This document shows positions 1 to 9,181 of a DNA stretch of 64,000 nt, piece after piece. Under the pieces are notes generated by a model that did not search any database, was not told the origin of the DNA, and was given only the letters and a program-made list of their open reading frames with translations. Where the stretch lies: assembly GCA_003014445.1 (NCBI GenBank), contig PYGH01000001.1:372001-436000 (forward strand), read 5' to 3'. Each line of letters starts with the position of its first letter. The first letter of the stretch is position 1. This DNA is from Fusobacterium naviforme. GTDB lineage: Bacteria; Bacillota; Clostridia; Lachnospirales; Lachnospiraceae. The translations under genes and the position numbers were made by a program.

Positions 1-1683
1 GATCCGGTGAGAAAGCAGGAGCTGCTCACAATTGCAGAGAACTGTGCGGTTGTTCCGGAGCACAAGCCGGAGACCTACTGGCAGGCGCTGCAGATGTACT
101 GGTTCACGCATCTCGGTGTCACGCTGGAGCTGAACCCCTGGGATGCGTTCACACCGGGGCGTCTGGATCAGCATTTGAATCCCTTCTATGAGAAGGATAC
201 CGCGGCGGGCAGACTGGATGATACGTTGGCGCTCGAGCTTCTGGAGTGCCTGTGGGTGAAGCTCTTCAACTCTCCGGCTCCGGTCAAGGTGGGCGTCACG
301 CTGAAGGAGTCCGGAACTTATGTCGATTTTGCCAATATTAACACCGGCGGCGTGAAGGAGGACGGAGAGGACGGCGTCAATAAGGTCAGCTACCTGATTC
401 TCGACTGCATGGAGGATATGCGTCAGAATCAGCCGAACTCCAATGTACAGATCTCCAAGAAGACTCCGGATGCGTTTCTGAAGCGGGCCTGCGAGATCGC
501 GCGTCAGGGCTGGGGACAGCCGGCGTTCTACAACACGGACGAGATGATCGAGGAGCTCTTAAACGAGGGCAAATCTCTGGTTGATGCGAGAAATTCCGGC
601 TGCTCCGGCTGCACAGAGACCGGCGCATGGGGCACTGAGGACTATATCCTCACAGGATATCTGAATATTCCGAAGTGCCTGGAGCTCGCTCTGCACAACG
701 GCTACGATCCGGTTTCGAAGCAGCAGCTCGGCCCGAAGACCGGCGCGGTGGAGGATATGAAGTCCTACGACGATGTGTGGCAGGCCTTCAAGGCGCAGCT
801 GGAGCACTGCATTGATGTGAAGCTTCGCGGGAATCAGGTGATAGAGCGCATTTTTGCGGAGATGATGCCGGCTCCCTTCCTCTCTATCTGCACGGACGAC
901 TGCATCGCAAAGGGCAAGGACTACAACGCAGGCGGCCCGAGATACAGCACGCGCTTCATCCAGGGCGTCGGCATCAGCGATGTCACGGATGCGTTGGTCT
1001 CCATCAAGTACAATGTCTTCGACAAGAAGCGCTTCAGCCTTCCGGAGCTTGTGAAGGCGATGGGCGATGACTACGAGGGACACCCGGAGATCTACAACTA
1101 TGTCTGCAACAGGACGCCGAAGTACGGAAATGACGATGAGTACGCGGATCAGGTGATGATCGAGGCCTTCAACGAGTACAAGGATTACATCAGCGGAAGA
1201 CCGACCGTGAACGGCGGAACCTACTACGTTGATATGCTGCCGACCACCTGCCATGTGTACTTCGGTGATGTGATGATTGCAGATGCGGGCGGACGCCACG
1301 CGCACAAGCCGCTGGCGGACGGTATCTCCCCGACCAAGGGCGGCGACACCAACGGGCCGACCTCTGTCGTGACCTCCTGCGCGAAGATGGATCAGCGCCA
1401 CACCGGCGGCTGCCTTCTGAACCAGAAGTTCACGCCGGCGGCGCTGGCGGGGCAGAAGGGCATCGACAATCTGGCGGCTCTGGTGCGCTCCTACTTCGAG
1501 ATGTGGGGACATCATGTGCAGTTCAATGTCATCAGCCGCGAGACCCTGATCGAGGCACAGAAGAATCCGGAGGAGTACAAGGACCTCATCGTCCGTGTCG
1601 CGGGCTACAGCGATTACTTTAACAATCTGGATGAGAAGCTCCAGAACGAGATCATCGAGAGAACGGAGCAGGACTTCGGCTGA
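1..1683 (+). CDS. Glycyl-radical enzyme, trans-4-hydroxy-L-proline dehydratase (HypD)-like, 3' part only
   Basis: The frame is open from the first base, so the start lies outside the window and about 560 C-terminal residues are present (the family is about 790). The GCTETGAWG stretch fits the Cys-x-Glu active-site loop of glycyl-radical dehydratases, and RVAGYS about 26 residues from the end is the glycyl-radical loop. The residues after the Cys loop (TGAWGTEDYILTGYLNIPK) resemble hydroxyproline dehydratase more than pyruvate formate-lyase or choline lyase, as I recall those families. HypD dehydrates 4-hydroxyproline to pyrroline-5-carboxylate in the cytoplasm and needs a radical-SAM activase, which is not seen downstream. 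The superfamily is certain; the substrate call is moderate. Confidence 0.7.
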   Translation, partial: DPVRKQELLTIAENCAVVPEHKPETYWQALQMYWFTHLGVTLELNPWDAFTPGRLDQHLNPFYEKDTAAGRLDDTLALELLECLWVKLFNSPAPVKVGVTLKESGTYVDFANINTGGVKEDGEDGVNKVSYLILDCMEDMRQNQPNSNVQISKKTPDAFLKRACEIARQGWGQPAFYNTDEMIEELLNEGKSLVDARNSGCSGCTETGAWGTEDYILTGYLNIPKCLELALHNGYDPVSKQQLGPKTGAVEDMKSYDDVWQAFKAQLEHCIDVKLRGNQVIERIFAEMMPAPFLSICTDDCIAKGKDYNAGGPRYSTRFIQGVGISDVTDALVSIKYNVFDKKRFSLPELVKAMGDDYEGHPEIYNYVCNRTPKYGNDDEYADQVMIEAFNEYKDYISGRPTVNGGTYYVDMLPTTCHVYFGDVMIADAGGRHAHKPLADGISPTKGGDTNGPTSVVTSCAKMDQRHTGGCLLNQKFTPAALAGQKGIDNLAALVRSYFEMWGHHVQFNVISRETLIEAQKNPEEYKDLIVRVAGYSDYFNNLDEKLQNEIIERTEQDFG

Positions 1684-1776
1684 TGCCGGAGTGGGGCACT
1701 GAGGCCGTGAAGGCGGTGCATCGCGATCTGCACTGGAAGCACGGAAGAAGGGTCGCTGCGCATTCTTTCTTATGAC

Positions 1777-1822
1777 AAAAGGGCAGCGGGCCGATGGGAA
1801 ACCATCCGCCCGCTGCCCTTTT
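1777..1822 (+). terminator. Intrinsic terminator of the glycyl-radical gene
   Basis: Perfect 14-bp arms at 1777-1790 and 1809-1822, with an inner GATGG/CCATC stem, end in TTTT; the A-run on the left arm could make it bidirectional. The rest of 1684-1945 shows no convincing gene: a 30-codon frame opens at 1683 but has no ribosome site. Confidence 0.85.
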
Positions 1823-1945
1823 AATGGTACGCCCGCTTCATTCCGAATCAATCCGCTGCACAGAGGATTTACACCGGCGCGAGGCGATGATACACTCGTA
1901 TTAGTAAGCTGATGCAATATATTATTATGCGAGAGGAGACCAGCT

Positions 1946-4339
1946 ATGTATCGTCCAAAGCGAGATATGGAAGGCAGACCGGAGCATGCGCCGGAGACGG
2001 TTCAGAGACCGCCCGGGGGAGGCGGCAGCAGAGGGGGAATGCCCTTTTTTATGAAGCTGCTGTTGTTTCTGCTGCTCTCTCTGGCGCTGGGCTTTGTGGG
2101 AGGCGGCGCTTTCTCCATGTGGAAGCTGATGCGCTCTGAGGAGAGGGTGGCAGGCCGGGAGGAGCAGAGGCAGAAGGAGGCCGAAAAGCAGAAGGGGGGC
2201 TGGTTTACAGGAGAGGCGAAGCCGGCTGCTGCAGAGGTGATGGCGCTCTGCCGACCGACACTGTTTGACGGCATTACACTGCTGCATAGCGAGAATCGGC
2301 CGGCTGTACCGGAAGTTTCTCTGAATCCGGATTTTTCGAACGTCATAAATGCAAACCACAGTGGTCTGCAAATGAGTGAAGGGCAGCGTGAGCTGCTTGG
2401 ACAGAATTATTTTCTGGTGGCGCCTTCCAGCTATGACGAATTTTTTGAGGTCTATGAGTGGAATCGCTACAGATATATTCCGAATTTTGTCACTGTGGAT
2501 TCCATGATGCATACCTATCATCTGTATTTCATGCGGCTCATGAAGAACACAGAGCGGGAATACCTTGCACCGGAACTGACCAGGCTTTCTGCTGACATGC
2601 TGGAGAGGAGCGGCGCACAGCTTGAGACGCTGCGAGGCACAGAGTGGGAGGCAGCTGCAAAGCTGAACACCCTTTTCTTCGGCGTAGCTTCCGAGCTGAT
2701 GGAAGCGGGAGGAGACATTCCGGCGGAGCTGCGGGAACAGGTGGAGGAACAGCTCAATCATGTGCGGGAAGCAGACGGGATATATCCCTCCCTCACGGGA
2801 GACCCCGAAGATTTCTCCCAGTATATGCCGCGCGGATACTATGCGGGCGATGTGCAGCTGGAGAAATATTTCCGGGCGATGATGTGGTATGGGAGGCTGA
2901 ACTTCGCGCAGAGCAAGGAAGTGCTTGACCGCGCCGCGCTTCTTATGACGCTTGCCCTGAGAGAGAACGGGCTTTCCGGCTGGGAGAGCATTTATACCGT
3001 GACGAGCTTCTTCGCCGGAAGCAGCGATGACAACGGATATTATGAGTACGAACCGCTGATTGAAGCTGCATATGGAGAGCAGGCCGAGCTCACTCAGCTG
3101 ATCGGAAATGAGCAGGGCTGGAGCAAGTTCCACGAGCTGACAAAGATGGCAGAGCCGCCAAAGATTAATTCCGTATTTACAGATGAGAGAAATACCGGAG
3201 AGGCGCGGGAGAATGTTCACACCCTTATCAACCGCACTCTGCATGAGAGAAATACCGGAGAGGCGCAGGAGAATGAGATACGTGGCTTCCGCTTTATGGG
3301 ACAGCGCTTTTCCGCAGATGAGGTGATCCTTCAGAAGCTGATGTATAACGAGGTGCAGGAGATAAACGGAGAGAAGAGAGATCTGCCCTCCGGGCTTGAT
3401 GTTCCGGCGGCCTTTGGCTCAGATGCGGCACTGAATATTCTGAGAGCAGCAGGGGAAGACCGCTTCCCCGGATACACGGAACATATGGAACGGCTGCGCA
3501 GGGATCTCGCTGCGGCAGGGGATGACTTCTGGAACGCAAGTTTGTACAGCCGCTGGCTGTATACGCTGCGTCCGCTGCTGGAGAACAAGAATGGTGGCTA
3601 CCCGCTCTTCATGCAGAGCGAGGAGTGGAACAGGAAGAATCTTCAGAGCTTTCTCGGAAGCTATACGGAGCTGAAGCACGATACTGTGCTGTACGCAAAG
3701 CAGGTGATGGTGGAAATGGGAAGCGATGATCCGCCGCTCCTGGATGACCGGGGCTATGTGGAGCCGGAGCCGGAGCTCTGGGGCCGCCTTTACACGCTGT
3801 CAGAGGCGACGGAGAGCGGACTGGAGCGCTATGGGATTCTCGGCGAGAGTGATAAAAACAATCTGAACCTGTTGAAACAGCTGATCGGGCAGCTCCGGAC
3901 AATCTCGGAAAAGGAGCTTGCGGATACACCCCGGACGGATGCGGAATATGAGCTGATCCGAACCTACGGGGGCCAGATCGAGCATTTCTGGAGAGAAGTA
4001 TATCAGGAAGAAGCGGAAGCAGCGGGTACAGGTCTATATACACGGAACTTTCCGTCGGCCCTGATCACCGATGTAGCGACCGGCTATGGCAGAGTTCTGG
4101 AGCTTGGCACCGGGGAGTGCGCATGCATCTATGTGCTGGTACCAATAGACGGCTCTCTCCGCATTGCGGTGGGAAGTGTCTACAGCTACTATGAATTCCC
4201 GTATGACAGGCGGCTGACCGACGAGGAGTGGCGTATTATGATGGGACTGCAGCAGGATGCATCCGGAGTCTACCGAAACAGTGGGCAGCTTTCACAGCCG
4301 GAGTGGACGCAGAGCTTTACCCGTGACTGGAACTGGTGA
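1946..4339 (+). CDS. DUF3160 family membrane-anchored protein
   Basis: 797 residues. The start is fixed by GAGAGGAG about 8 nt upstream. Residues 1-32 are charged and Pro/Gly-rich, residues about 33-55 form one membrane segment, and the rest is probably outside the cell. The region from about residue 150, including SSYDEFFEVYEWNRY, YIPNFVTVDSMMHTYH and a long helical remainder, matches the DUF3160 family, whose biochemical role is unknown. A short near-perfect in-frame duplication lies at residues about 413-443. The next gene starts one base after its stop, so translation is probably coupled to the CapA-like lipoprotein, suggesting a shared envelope role. No function is proposed. Confidence 0.8.
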   Translation: MYRPKRDMEGRPEHAPETVQRPPGGGGSRGGMPFFMKLLLFLLLSLALGFVGGGAFSMWKLMRSEERVAGREEQRQKEAEKQKGGWFTGEAKPAAAEVMALCRPTLFDGITLLHSENRPAVPEVSLNPDFSNVINANHSGLQMSEGQRELLGQNYFLVAPSSYDEFFEVYEWNRYRYIPNFVTVDSMMHTYHLYFMRLMKNTEREYLAPELTRLSADMLERSGAQLETLRGTEWEAAAKLNTLFFGVASELMEAGGDIPAELREQVEEQLNHVREADGIYPSLTGDPEDFSQYMPRGYYAGDVQLEKYFRAMMWYGRLNFAQSKEVLDRAALLMTLALRENGLSGWESIYTVTSFFAGSSDDNGYYEYEPLIEAAYGEQAELTQLIGNEQGWSKFHELTKMAEPPKINSVFTDERNTGEARENVHTLINRTLHERNTGEAQENEIRGFRFMGQRFSADEVILQKLMYNEVQEINGEKRDLPSGLDVPAAFGSDAALNILRAAGEDRFPGYTEHMERLRRDLAAAGDDFWNASLYSRWLYTLRPLLENKNGGYPLFMQSEEWNRKNLQSFLGSYTELKHDTVLYAKQVMVEMGSDDPPLLDDRGYVEPEPELWGRLYTLSEATESGLERYGILGESDKNNLNLLKQLIGQLRTISEKELADTPRTDAEYELIRTYGGQIEHFWREVYQEEAEAAGTGLYTRNFPSALITDVATGYGRVLELGTGECACIYVLVPIDGSLRIAVGSVYSYYEFPYDRRLTDEEWRIMMGLQQDASGVYRNSGQLSQPEWTQSFTRDWNW
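3183..3275 (+). repeat. In-frame 60-bp-period direct repeat inside the DUF3160 gene
   Basis: A 33-bp segment at 3183-3215 recurs at 3243-3275 with a single base difference. The copies encode ERNTGEARENV and ERNTGEAQENE. The 27 bp between them is not shared with the flank, so either a duplication has eroded or a short block was copied. Confidence 0.85.
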
Positions 4340-4340
4340 G

Positions 4341-6278
4341 ATGAGACGGGCAGAGAGCCGGCAGCGCGGGTGCAGAAGGGCTGCTGCGGGAGTGTTCGCA
4401 GCGCTCCTTCTCCTGCTGCCGGCATGGCTGCTTTCAGGCTGTACTGCTGTTGTGCCGCGCAGGGAAGCAGCACAAGCTGCAGAACGATCTGCGGCACAGG
4501 ATATCATGCAGGCGGATGCCGCTGTGCAGAAGCTGCTGATGGAGCGTGAGACTGACGCTCTGCTTCCTCCGTGGATACAGTGGCATGAAAAGGAGCTGCG
4601 AATTTTACCGGGGGAAGGACAGGAGGGGACGGCAAAACTCCATCAGCAGCGCTTCTCTCTGTATCTGCACAGGGACGGAGCGGAGAGGGCGGCGAAATAT
4701 GATGCTGACAGCAGCCTCCGCCTGAATTCGGGCGAGGGGGATAGCTGTATCTTTGAGAGCGAGAAGAGCTGGAAGGTATCGGATATGCAGCTTGGAGATA
4801 TAGACGGGGACGGGCAGCCGGAGCTGCTCCTTTTGGTCTGGAAGCGGGGAAGCTTCGGAAATCACTTGCCCTTCTGGATAGAAAAGAATGATGAGGATTA
4901 CTCCCAGCATGTCTTTATCTATCGCTTTGAGCAGGGAGCGCTCCGCTCCATGTGGATGTCGTCGGCCAGCAGCATTCCGATCCGGGATTGGAGTCTCGAT
5001 GAGAGCGGAAGACTGTCCGTGCAGCAGCCGGATGGGAGAGAGAGCTGCTTTGTGTGGAGCGGATTTGGGCTGAAGCTCGTGGAAGAGGAAAGGACGGAGA
5101 CAGAGCTTGCAGAATCAGGTGTACCGCGTGGTGAGATGCCCGGTCGGAACCCGCTGCTGCATGCGGGTTTCAGAGAGCAGAGCAGCAGACTGACTCTGCT
5201 CGCGGTCGGCGACAATCTGATTCATGCCGGCATTTACAGGAATGCCTTTGACCCGGAGACGGACAGCTATGACTTCTCCCCGCTCTATGCGCATGTCCGC
5301 GAGCGGATTCAGGAATATGATTTGGCAGCAGTCAATCAGGAAACGATTTTTATAGAGGACAGGAGCCGTTACAGTGATTTCCCCAATTTCGCCTCCCCGG
5401 TGGAGGTCGGAAGCGCACTCGCCGGGGCAGGCTTTCAGATCGTCACGGCTGCAAATAATCACAGCCTCGATCAGGGAACAGAGGGGATAGAGGACACACT
5501 GCAATTCTGGAAGAATCATCCAGAGGTCTGCGTGCTAGGTCTCCATGAGTCGGAGAAGGAGGCGGGAGAGATCCGGTATCTGAGGAAAAATGGGATCTGC
5601 CTCGCCCTGTTTAACTACAGTTATGGGCTGAACGGCAGGCGGCTGCCCGAGGGAGAGGAGTGGAGGGTTGATCTGCTTTCCGAAAAGCAGAAGCTCCTTG
5701 AAGCACTGGCAGTTGCGGAGCGCGAGGCAGACCTTTCGATCTGTTTCCTGCACATAGGAGAGGAGTATGCCCCGGAGCCTACGGAGGAGCAGAAGGCCTG
5801 GATACGGGAGCTGGTAGATGCAGGAGCAGATCTGATACTCTGCACGCATCCGCATGTGCTGCAGCCCTATGGTAGAGTCAGAACAGAGGCCGGGAATACC
5901 GCAGTGGTGTTTTGCAGTCTGGGAAATTTTATCTCAAATCAGGACAGACCGGAGACGGTGCTCGGGGGAGCTGCGAGCATTACGATTACAAAGACCTGGG
6001 ATGAAATGGAAGCAAATGCAGCATCAGCCGCAGCCTTGGATGTGACTGATGCAAAAATGCAGCAGGAGAAGCAGGGGAGAACAGTGGTCTCAGAGTATGA
6101 ACTACTTCCGCTGATCTGCCACTGGGGGAAAGGAAAGACCGAGGTTTATTTTCTTTCGGACTACACAGATGAACTTGCAGCACAGCATGTTATCAGCAGG
6201 CGCGGAGAAGCGCTCTCGCTGAAGAAGCTGTGGGAGAGCTTTGAGAGATACCGGGAGAAGCAGGAACTGCATTTCTGA
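4341..6278 (+). CDS. CapA/YwtB-like metallophosphatase lipoprotein
   Basis: 645 residues starting at the ATG one base after the previous stop; an in-frame ATG at 4257 lies inside the upstream gene and is unlikely. A basic n-region, Leu-rich core and LLSGC lipobox (Cys34) give a lipoprotein. Residues about 150-180 contain an FG-GAP-like DIDGDGQPE calcium motif. From about residue 285 the CapA fold appears: LLAVGDNLIH, AVNQET, TAANNHSLDQG, FLHIGEEY, THPHVLQPYG and SLGNFISNQ, which carry the metal-binding Asp, Asn and His residues. CapA proteins are linked to poly-gamma-glutamate or capsule metabolism, but no capsule synthesis genes are nearby, so the substrate is open. Confidence 0.85.
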   Translation: MRRAESRQRGCRRAAAGVFAALLLLLPAWLLSGCTAVVPRREAAQAAERSAAQDIMQADAAVQKLLMERETDALLPPWIQWHEKELRILPGEGQEGTAKLHQQRFSLYLHRDGAERAAKYDADSSLRLNSGEGDSCIFESEKSWKVSDMQLGDIDGDGQPELLLLVWKRGSFGNHLPFWIEKNDEDYSQHVFIYRFEQGALRSMWMSSASSIPIRDWSLDESGRLSVQQPDGRESCFVWSGFGLKLVEEERTETELAESGVPRGEMPGRNPLLHAGFREQSSRLTLLAVGDNLIHAGIYRNAFDPETDSYDFSPLYAHVRERIQEYDLAAVNQETIFIEDRSRYSDFPNFASPVEVGSALAGAGFQIVTAANNHSLDQGTEGIEDTLQFWKNHPEVCVLGLHESEKEAGEIRYLRKNGICLALFNYSYGLNGRRLPEGEEWRVDLLSEKQKLLEALAVAEREADLSICFLHIGEEYAPEPTEEQKAWIRELVDAGADLILCTHPHVLQPYGRVRTEAGNTAVVFCSLGNFISNQDRPETVLGGAASITITKTWDEMEANAASAAALDVTDAKMQQEKQGRTVVSEYELLPLICHWGKGKTEVYFLSDYTDELAAQHVISRRGEALSLKKLWESFERYREKQELHF

Positions 6279-6310
6279 GCCGCGAACGCACAGAGGAAAG
6301 GAAGAGGGGA

Positions 6311-6928
6311 ATGGGGAGAAAAAACATAACCAAGGCAAAGATCACAAAGGCGGCCTGGAAGCTCTTCAGTGAGAAGGGCTATGAGGCCACGACAATTGAT
6401 GATATTGTGGCGCTCTCAGAGAGCTCAAAGGGAAGCTTTTATCACTACTTCAGCGGGAAGGATGCACTGCTTGCCTCTCTGCATGAAATCTTTGATGCAA
6501 AGTACGAGGAAGTCATGCAGACACTGGATCCTGAGATGAACAGCTATGATAAGCTGCTCTATCTCTGCTACTGTGTACACGACATGATAGAGCAGGATAT
6601 TCCGCTGGGATTGCTTGCCTACCTCTATTCCTCGCAGGTGGTCACGAAGGGGGACAAGCATCTTCTGAATCAAAACCGCTTCTACTACCGCATGGTGACC
6701 CATTTGGTTGACGAAGGGCAGCGGCGCGGCCAGATCATCACCAGCATGCCCTACTATGAGGTTGCGCATCTCTACTCCATCTGTGAGCGGGCTATCATCT
6801 ATGACTACTGCATTTGTGATGGAAGCTACTCTCTGGGAGAACAGACGCGGAGGCTCATGCCTATACTCTTCGGTCATGTGCGCGTGCCTGAAGCGGGGGA
6901 AAAGCGTCCGGCGGAGGGCGACGTGTGA
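6311..6928 (+). CDS. TetR/AcrR family transcriptional regulator
   Basis: 205 residues. An N-terminal helix-turn-helix is clear (KAAWKLFSEKGYEATTIDDIVALSESSKGSFYHYF), followed by an all-helical ligand-binding half that I cannot assign to a ligand. AGAGGGGA sits directly before the ATG. It lies 32 bp after the CapA-like gene and 71 bp before the zinc-ribbon gene on the same strand, so it may belong to the same transcript and could control its neighbours or itself. Confidence 0.85.
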   Translation: MGRKNITKAKITKAAWKLFSEKGYEATTIDDIVALSESSKGSFYHYFSGKDALLASLHEIFDAKYEEVMQTLDPEMNSYDKLLYLCYCVHDMIEQDIPLGLLAYLYSSQVVTKGDKHLLNQNRFYYRMVTHLVDEGQRRGQIITSMPYYEVAHLYSICERAIIYDYCICDGSYSLGEQTRRLMPILFGHVRVPEAGEKRPAEGDV

Positions 6929-6999
6929 GGTGATTCCCGCAGAAGGAGTGCGGAAATGTAAGTGAGGCACAGGCTAAAACAGGACGAAGGAGAAGGCAT

Positions 7000-9096
7000 A
7001 TGATTTGCAAAAATTGCGGGGAGTCGCTGCCGGACGGCGCGAAGTTTTGCACAGAATGTGGAAAACAGCTGGAGGAAGCGCGGACAGAGGATGTAGGAGG
7101 CGCTTACGCAAAGGGTACAGATGCAAAGAAAGCGCCGCTTGATAAAAGTCCGACAGTCTGGATTGCGGCAGCAGCTCTGTGCGTTATATTTGTTGCCATC
7201 GGAGCAGTGGCAGGTATGAATTATTTGAAGTCCGCCATGAGCAGACCCTCCGGAACCTTGGCCAATGTGGGACGCGGTCAGAGCGCTCCGTCCCGTACCT
7301 CCGGCGGCGGAGCTTCTGCGGCGAGTCAGGGGAGCGCGGAAGAGAGACAGAGCGCTGTGGGAGAGAGTCCGGAAGAGCAGCCGGGGACACAATTTGCGTT
7401 CAGGCAGCTTACGGGGGAAGAGGAAAGCCTGAAGAATCAGATTGTGGGCTGCAATTCCGGTGTGAATGATACACTCAGCCTGGACAGCTATGATGATAAC
7501 TATGCGCCCGGCGCGCGCAATGCGGAATACACCTGGGATCAAAGTGTGTTCTATGCACTGGAGGGATATGAGAATCACAGTGGCTATGCCAATAAGAATC
7601 TGTGCACGCTGATGAGGAGGCAGTGGATCAGACAGGCCACCGGCAATAAGATCGAATATGAAATTTATAAAAATCCGTATTCCGATGTCATTAACAAGAT
7701 TATCAGTATTGAGTACCTGAATCAGGGGCTGGAGGTCATGGAGTATTACTACACAAACGATGCGAAGGTGAGCTTTGTGTACAAGTACTATACGGATAAT
7801 TATGTTTCCTCTCATGCGACGCCGGACAAATCCGGTGAGAGATTTCTCTTTCATAACGACTGTCTCGTCACCTGGCGCATCATAAATGGAAGTGATATCA
7901 GAAACCATATTCTCGGAGCCGCTGAGGCAAGACGGATGAAAAATCAGTTTAATTCCAGGACTATGATCTATTACAGCTCGCTGTCGGAGACAGACCGGGC
8001 AAGCTTTGATGCAGCGGAGAGAAATATCATCAATGCGGCGTATAATACCTATCAGCTTGTACAGAATCAGGAGGGTATCACGCAGATCAAGGGAAATGTG
8101 TTCGATTCGGCGGGCAATCCTGTGGCAGGCAGTCAGGTGACACTGTGCACCTCGGACTTCCGGGGAGCTCTTTATGATGCCACGACGAACGGAAATGGTG
8201 AGTACTCGATCAATGTTCCCATGAGGGAATACAGCTATAATCTGAAGATATCGCAGGCGGCACACAAGGACTGTCTCCTGTATGCACTGCATACGGGAGA
8301 CGGCGCACTGGAGCTCTTTGTTGACAGTGCTTATCTGTTTGATGTAAATGAGGACAAGGCCGGAGTGAGGGTGATACTGGGAGATGCACTCAACTATAAT
8401 ACCAGTGGCAGCGGTATGCAGCCGCTTTCGGGCGCCGAGGTGAACATCAGGGAGGGACTCAATAATCGCAGTGGAGATGTCTTCTCGAGCCTGGTTTCCG
8501 GAGTGGATGGAAGCGTTGAGCTCAGCCTTCCGACCGGCGGATATACCATGGAGGTTCAGGCGCCGGGTTATGAAAACATGTACTATGACTTTATCGCAAA
8601 TGCGTTCAAGGATATGAATGTATATGAATTCTACGCGACACCGAAGATGAACAGCGGTGAGTACAGAGTGGTTCTGAGCTGGGGAGAGCGCCCGTATGAT
8701 CTGGATTCGCATCTCTTCTCGGTGGTGGGCGGAAGAGCAGATCATGTCTGGTACTGCAATATGCGCGACGGAGCGGACAATGAGCTCGATGTGGATGATC
8801 AATCTTCATACGGACCGGAGACGGTTACAATCAAGGCGTACAACAGCAATGATTATTACAAGTACTGTGTGACGGATTACACCAATCTCCGGGAATATCG
8901 CTTTGACAGCTATGAAATGTCATATTCCAATGCAAGAGTGGATGTGTATTCGGAAAATGGTCTTATTGCTACCTTCCATGTGCCGACAGCGGTACCCGGC
9001 ACGGTGTGGGAGGTGTTTGAGATGCGAAACGGAAGCATCAACCCTATACAGCGCTACTATAAGGATGCGGAAAATACCGAATGGTGGCTTTATTAA
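7000..9096 (+). CDS. Zinc-ribbon, single-pass membrane protein with carboxypeptidase-regulatory-like and DUF2135-like domains
   Basis: 698 residues. Cys3, Cys6, Cys17 and Cys20 form a cytoplasmic zinc ribbon (ICKNCGESLPDGAKFCTECG). A membrane helix spans about residues 54-73, then a Ser/Gly-rich linker. The outer part includes a carboxypeptidase-regulatory-like beta domain near residues 365-400 (IKGNVFDSAGNPVAGSQV), a second similar segment near 470-520, and a C-terminal DUF2135-like domain (VVLSWGERPYDLDSHLF). This layout is that of envelope proteins with an internal zinc-ribbon tail. The function is unknown, perhaps surface binding. Confidence 0.75.
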   Translation: MICKNCGESLPDGAKFCTECGKQLEEARTEDVGGAYAKGTDAKKAPLDKSPTVWIAAAALCVIFVAIGAVAGMNYLKSAMSRPSGTLANVGRGQSAPSRTSGGGASAASQGSAEERQSAVGESPEEQPGTQFAFRQLTGEEESLKNQIVGCNSGVNDTLSLDSYDDNYAPGARNAEYTWDQSVFYALEGYENHSGYANKNLCTLMRRQWIRQATGNKIEYEIYKNPYSDVINKIISIEYLNQGLEVMEYYYTNDAKVSFVYKYYTDNYVSSHATPDKSGERFLFHNDCLVTWRIINGSDIRNHILGAAEARRMKNQFNSRTMIYYSSLSETDRASFDAAERNIINAAYNTYQLVQNQEGITQIKGNVFDSAGNPVAGSQVTLCTSDFRGALYDATTNGNGEYSINVPMREYSYNLKISQAAHKDCLLYALHTGDGALELFVDSAYLFDVNEDKAGVRVILGDALNYNTSGSGMQPLSGAEVNIREGLNNRSGDVFSSLVSGVDGSVELSLPTGGYTMEVQAPGYENMYYDFIANAFKDMNVYEFYATPKMNSGEYRVVLSWGERPYDLDSHLFSVVGGRADHVWYCNMRDGADNELDVDDQSSYGPETVTIKAYNSNDYYKYCVTDYTNLREYRFDSYEMSYSNARVDVYSENGLIATFHVPTAVPGTVWEVFEMRNGSINPIQRYYKDAENTEWWLY

Positions 9097-9181
9097 GAGC
9101 AGGGAAAGGGAAGTGCTGATCAAGGGATCGCTGGAGCCTCTGGGTTTCAGCGATTCATTTGATATCATTCAGAAGGAAAGG

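Noticed and set aside
1683-1775. Thirty-codon frame right after the glycyl-radical gene, considered as an activase remnant
   Set aside because: No radical-SAM cysteine motif, no ribosome site, and a terminator follows directly.
559-1917. Long minus-strand frame (452 codons) opposite the glycyl-radical gene
   Set aside because: No ribosome site or recognisable domain; it mirrors the codon bias of a clear plus-strand enzyme and runs through a terminator.
6874-8802. 642-codon minus-strand frame opposite the zinc-ribbon gene
   Set aside because: Low-complexity Ile/His-rich translation with no domain; shadow of the plus-strand gene.
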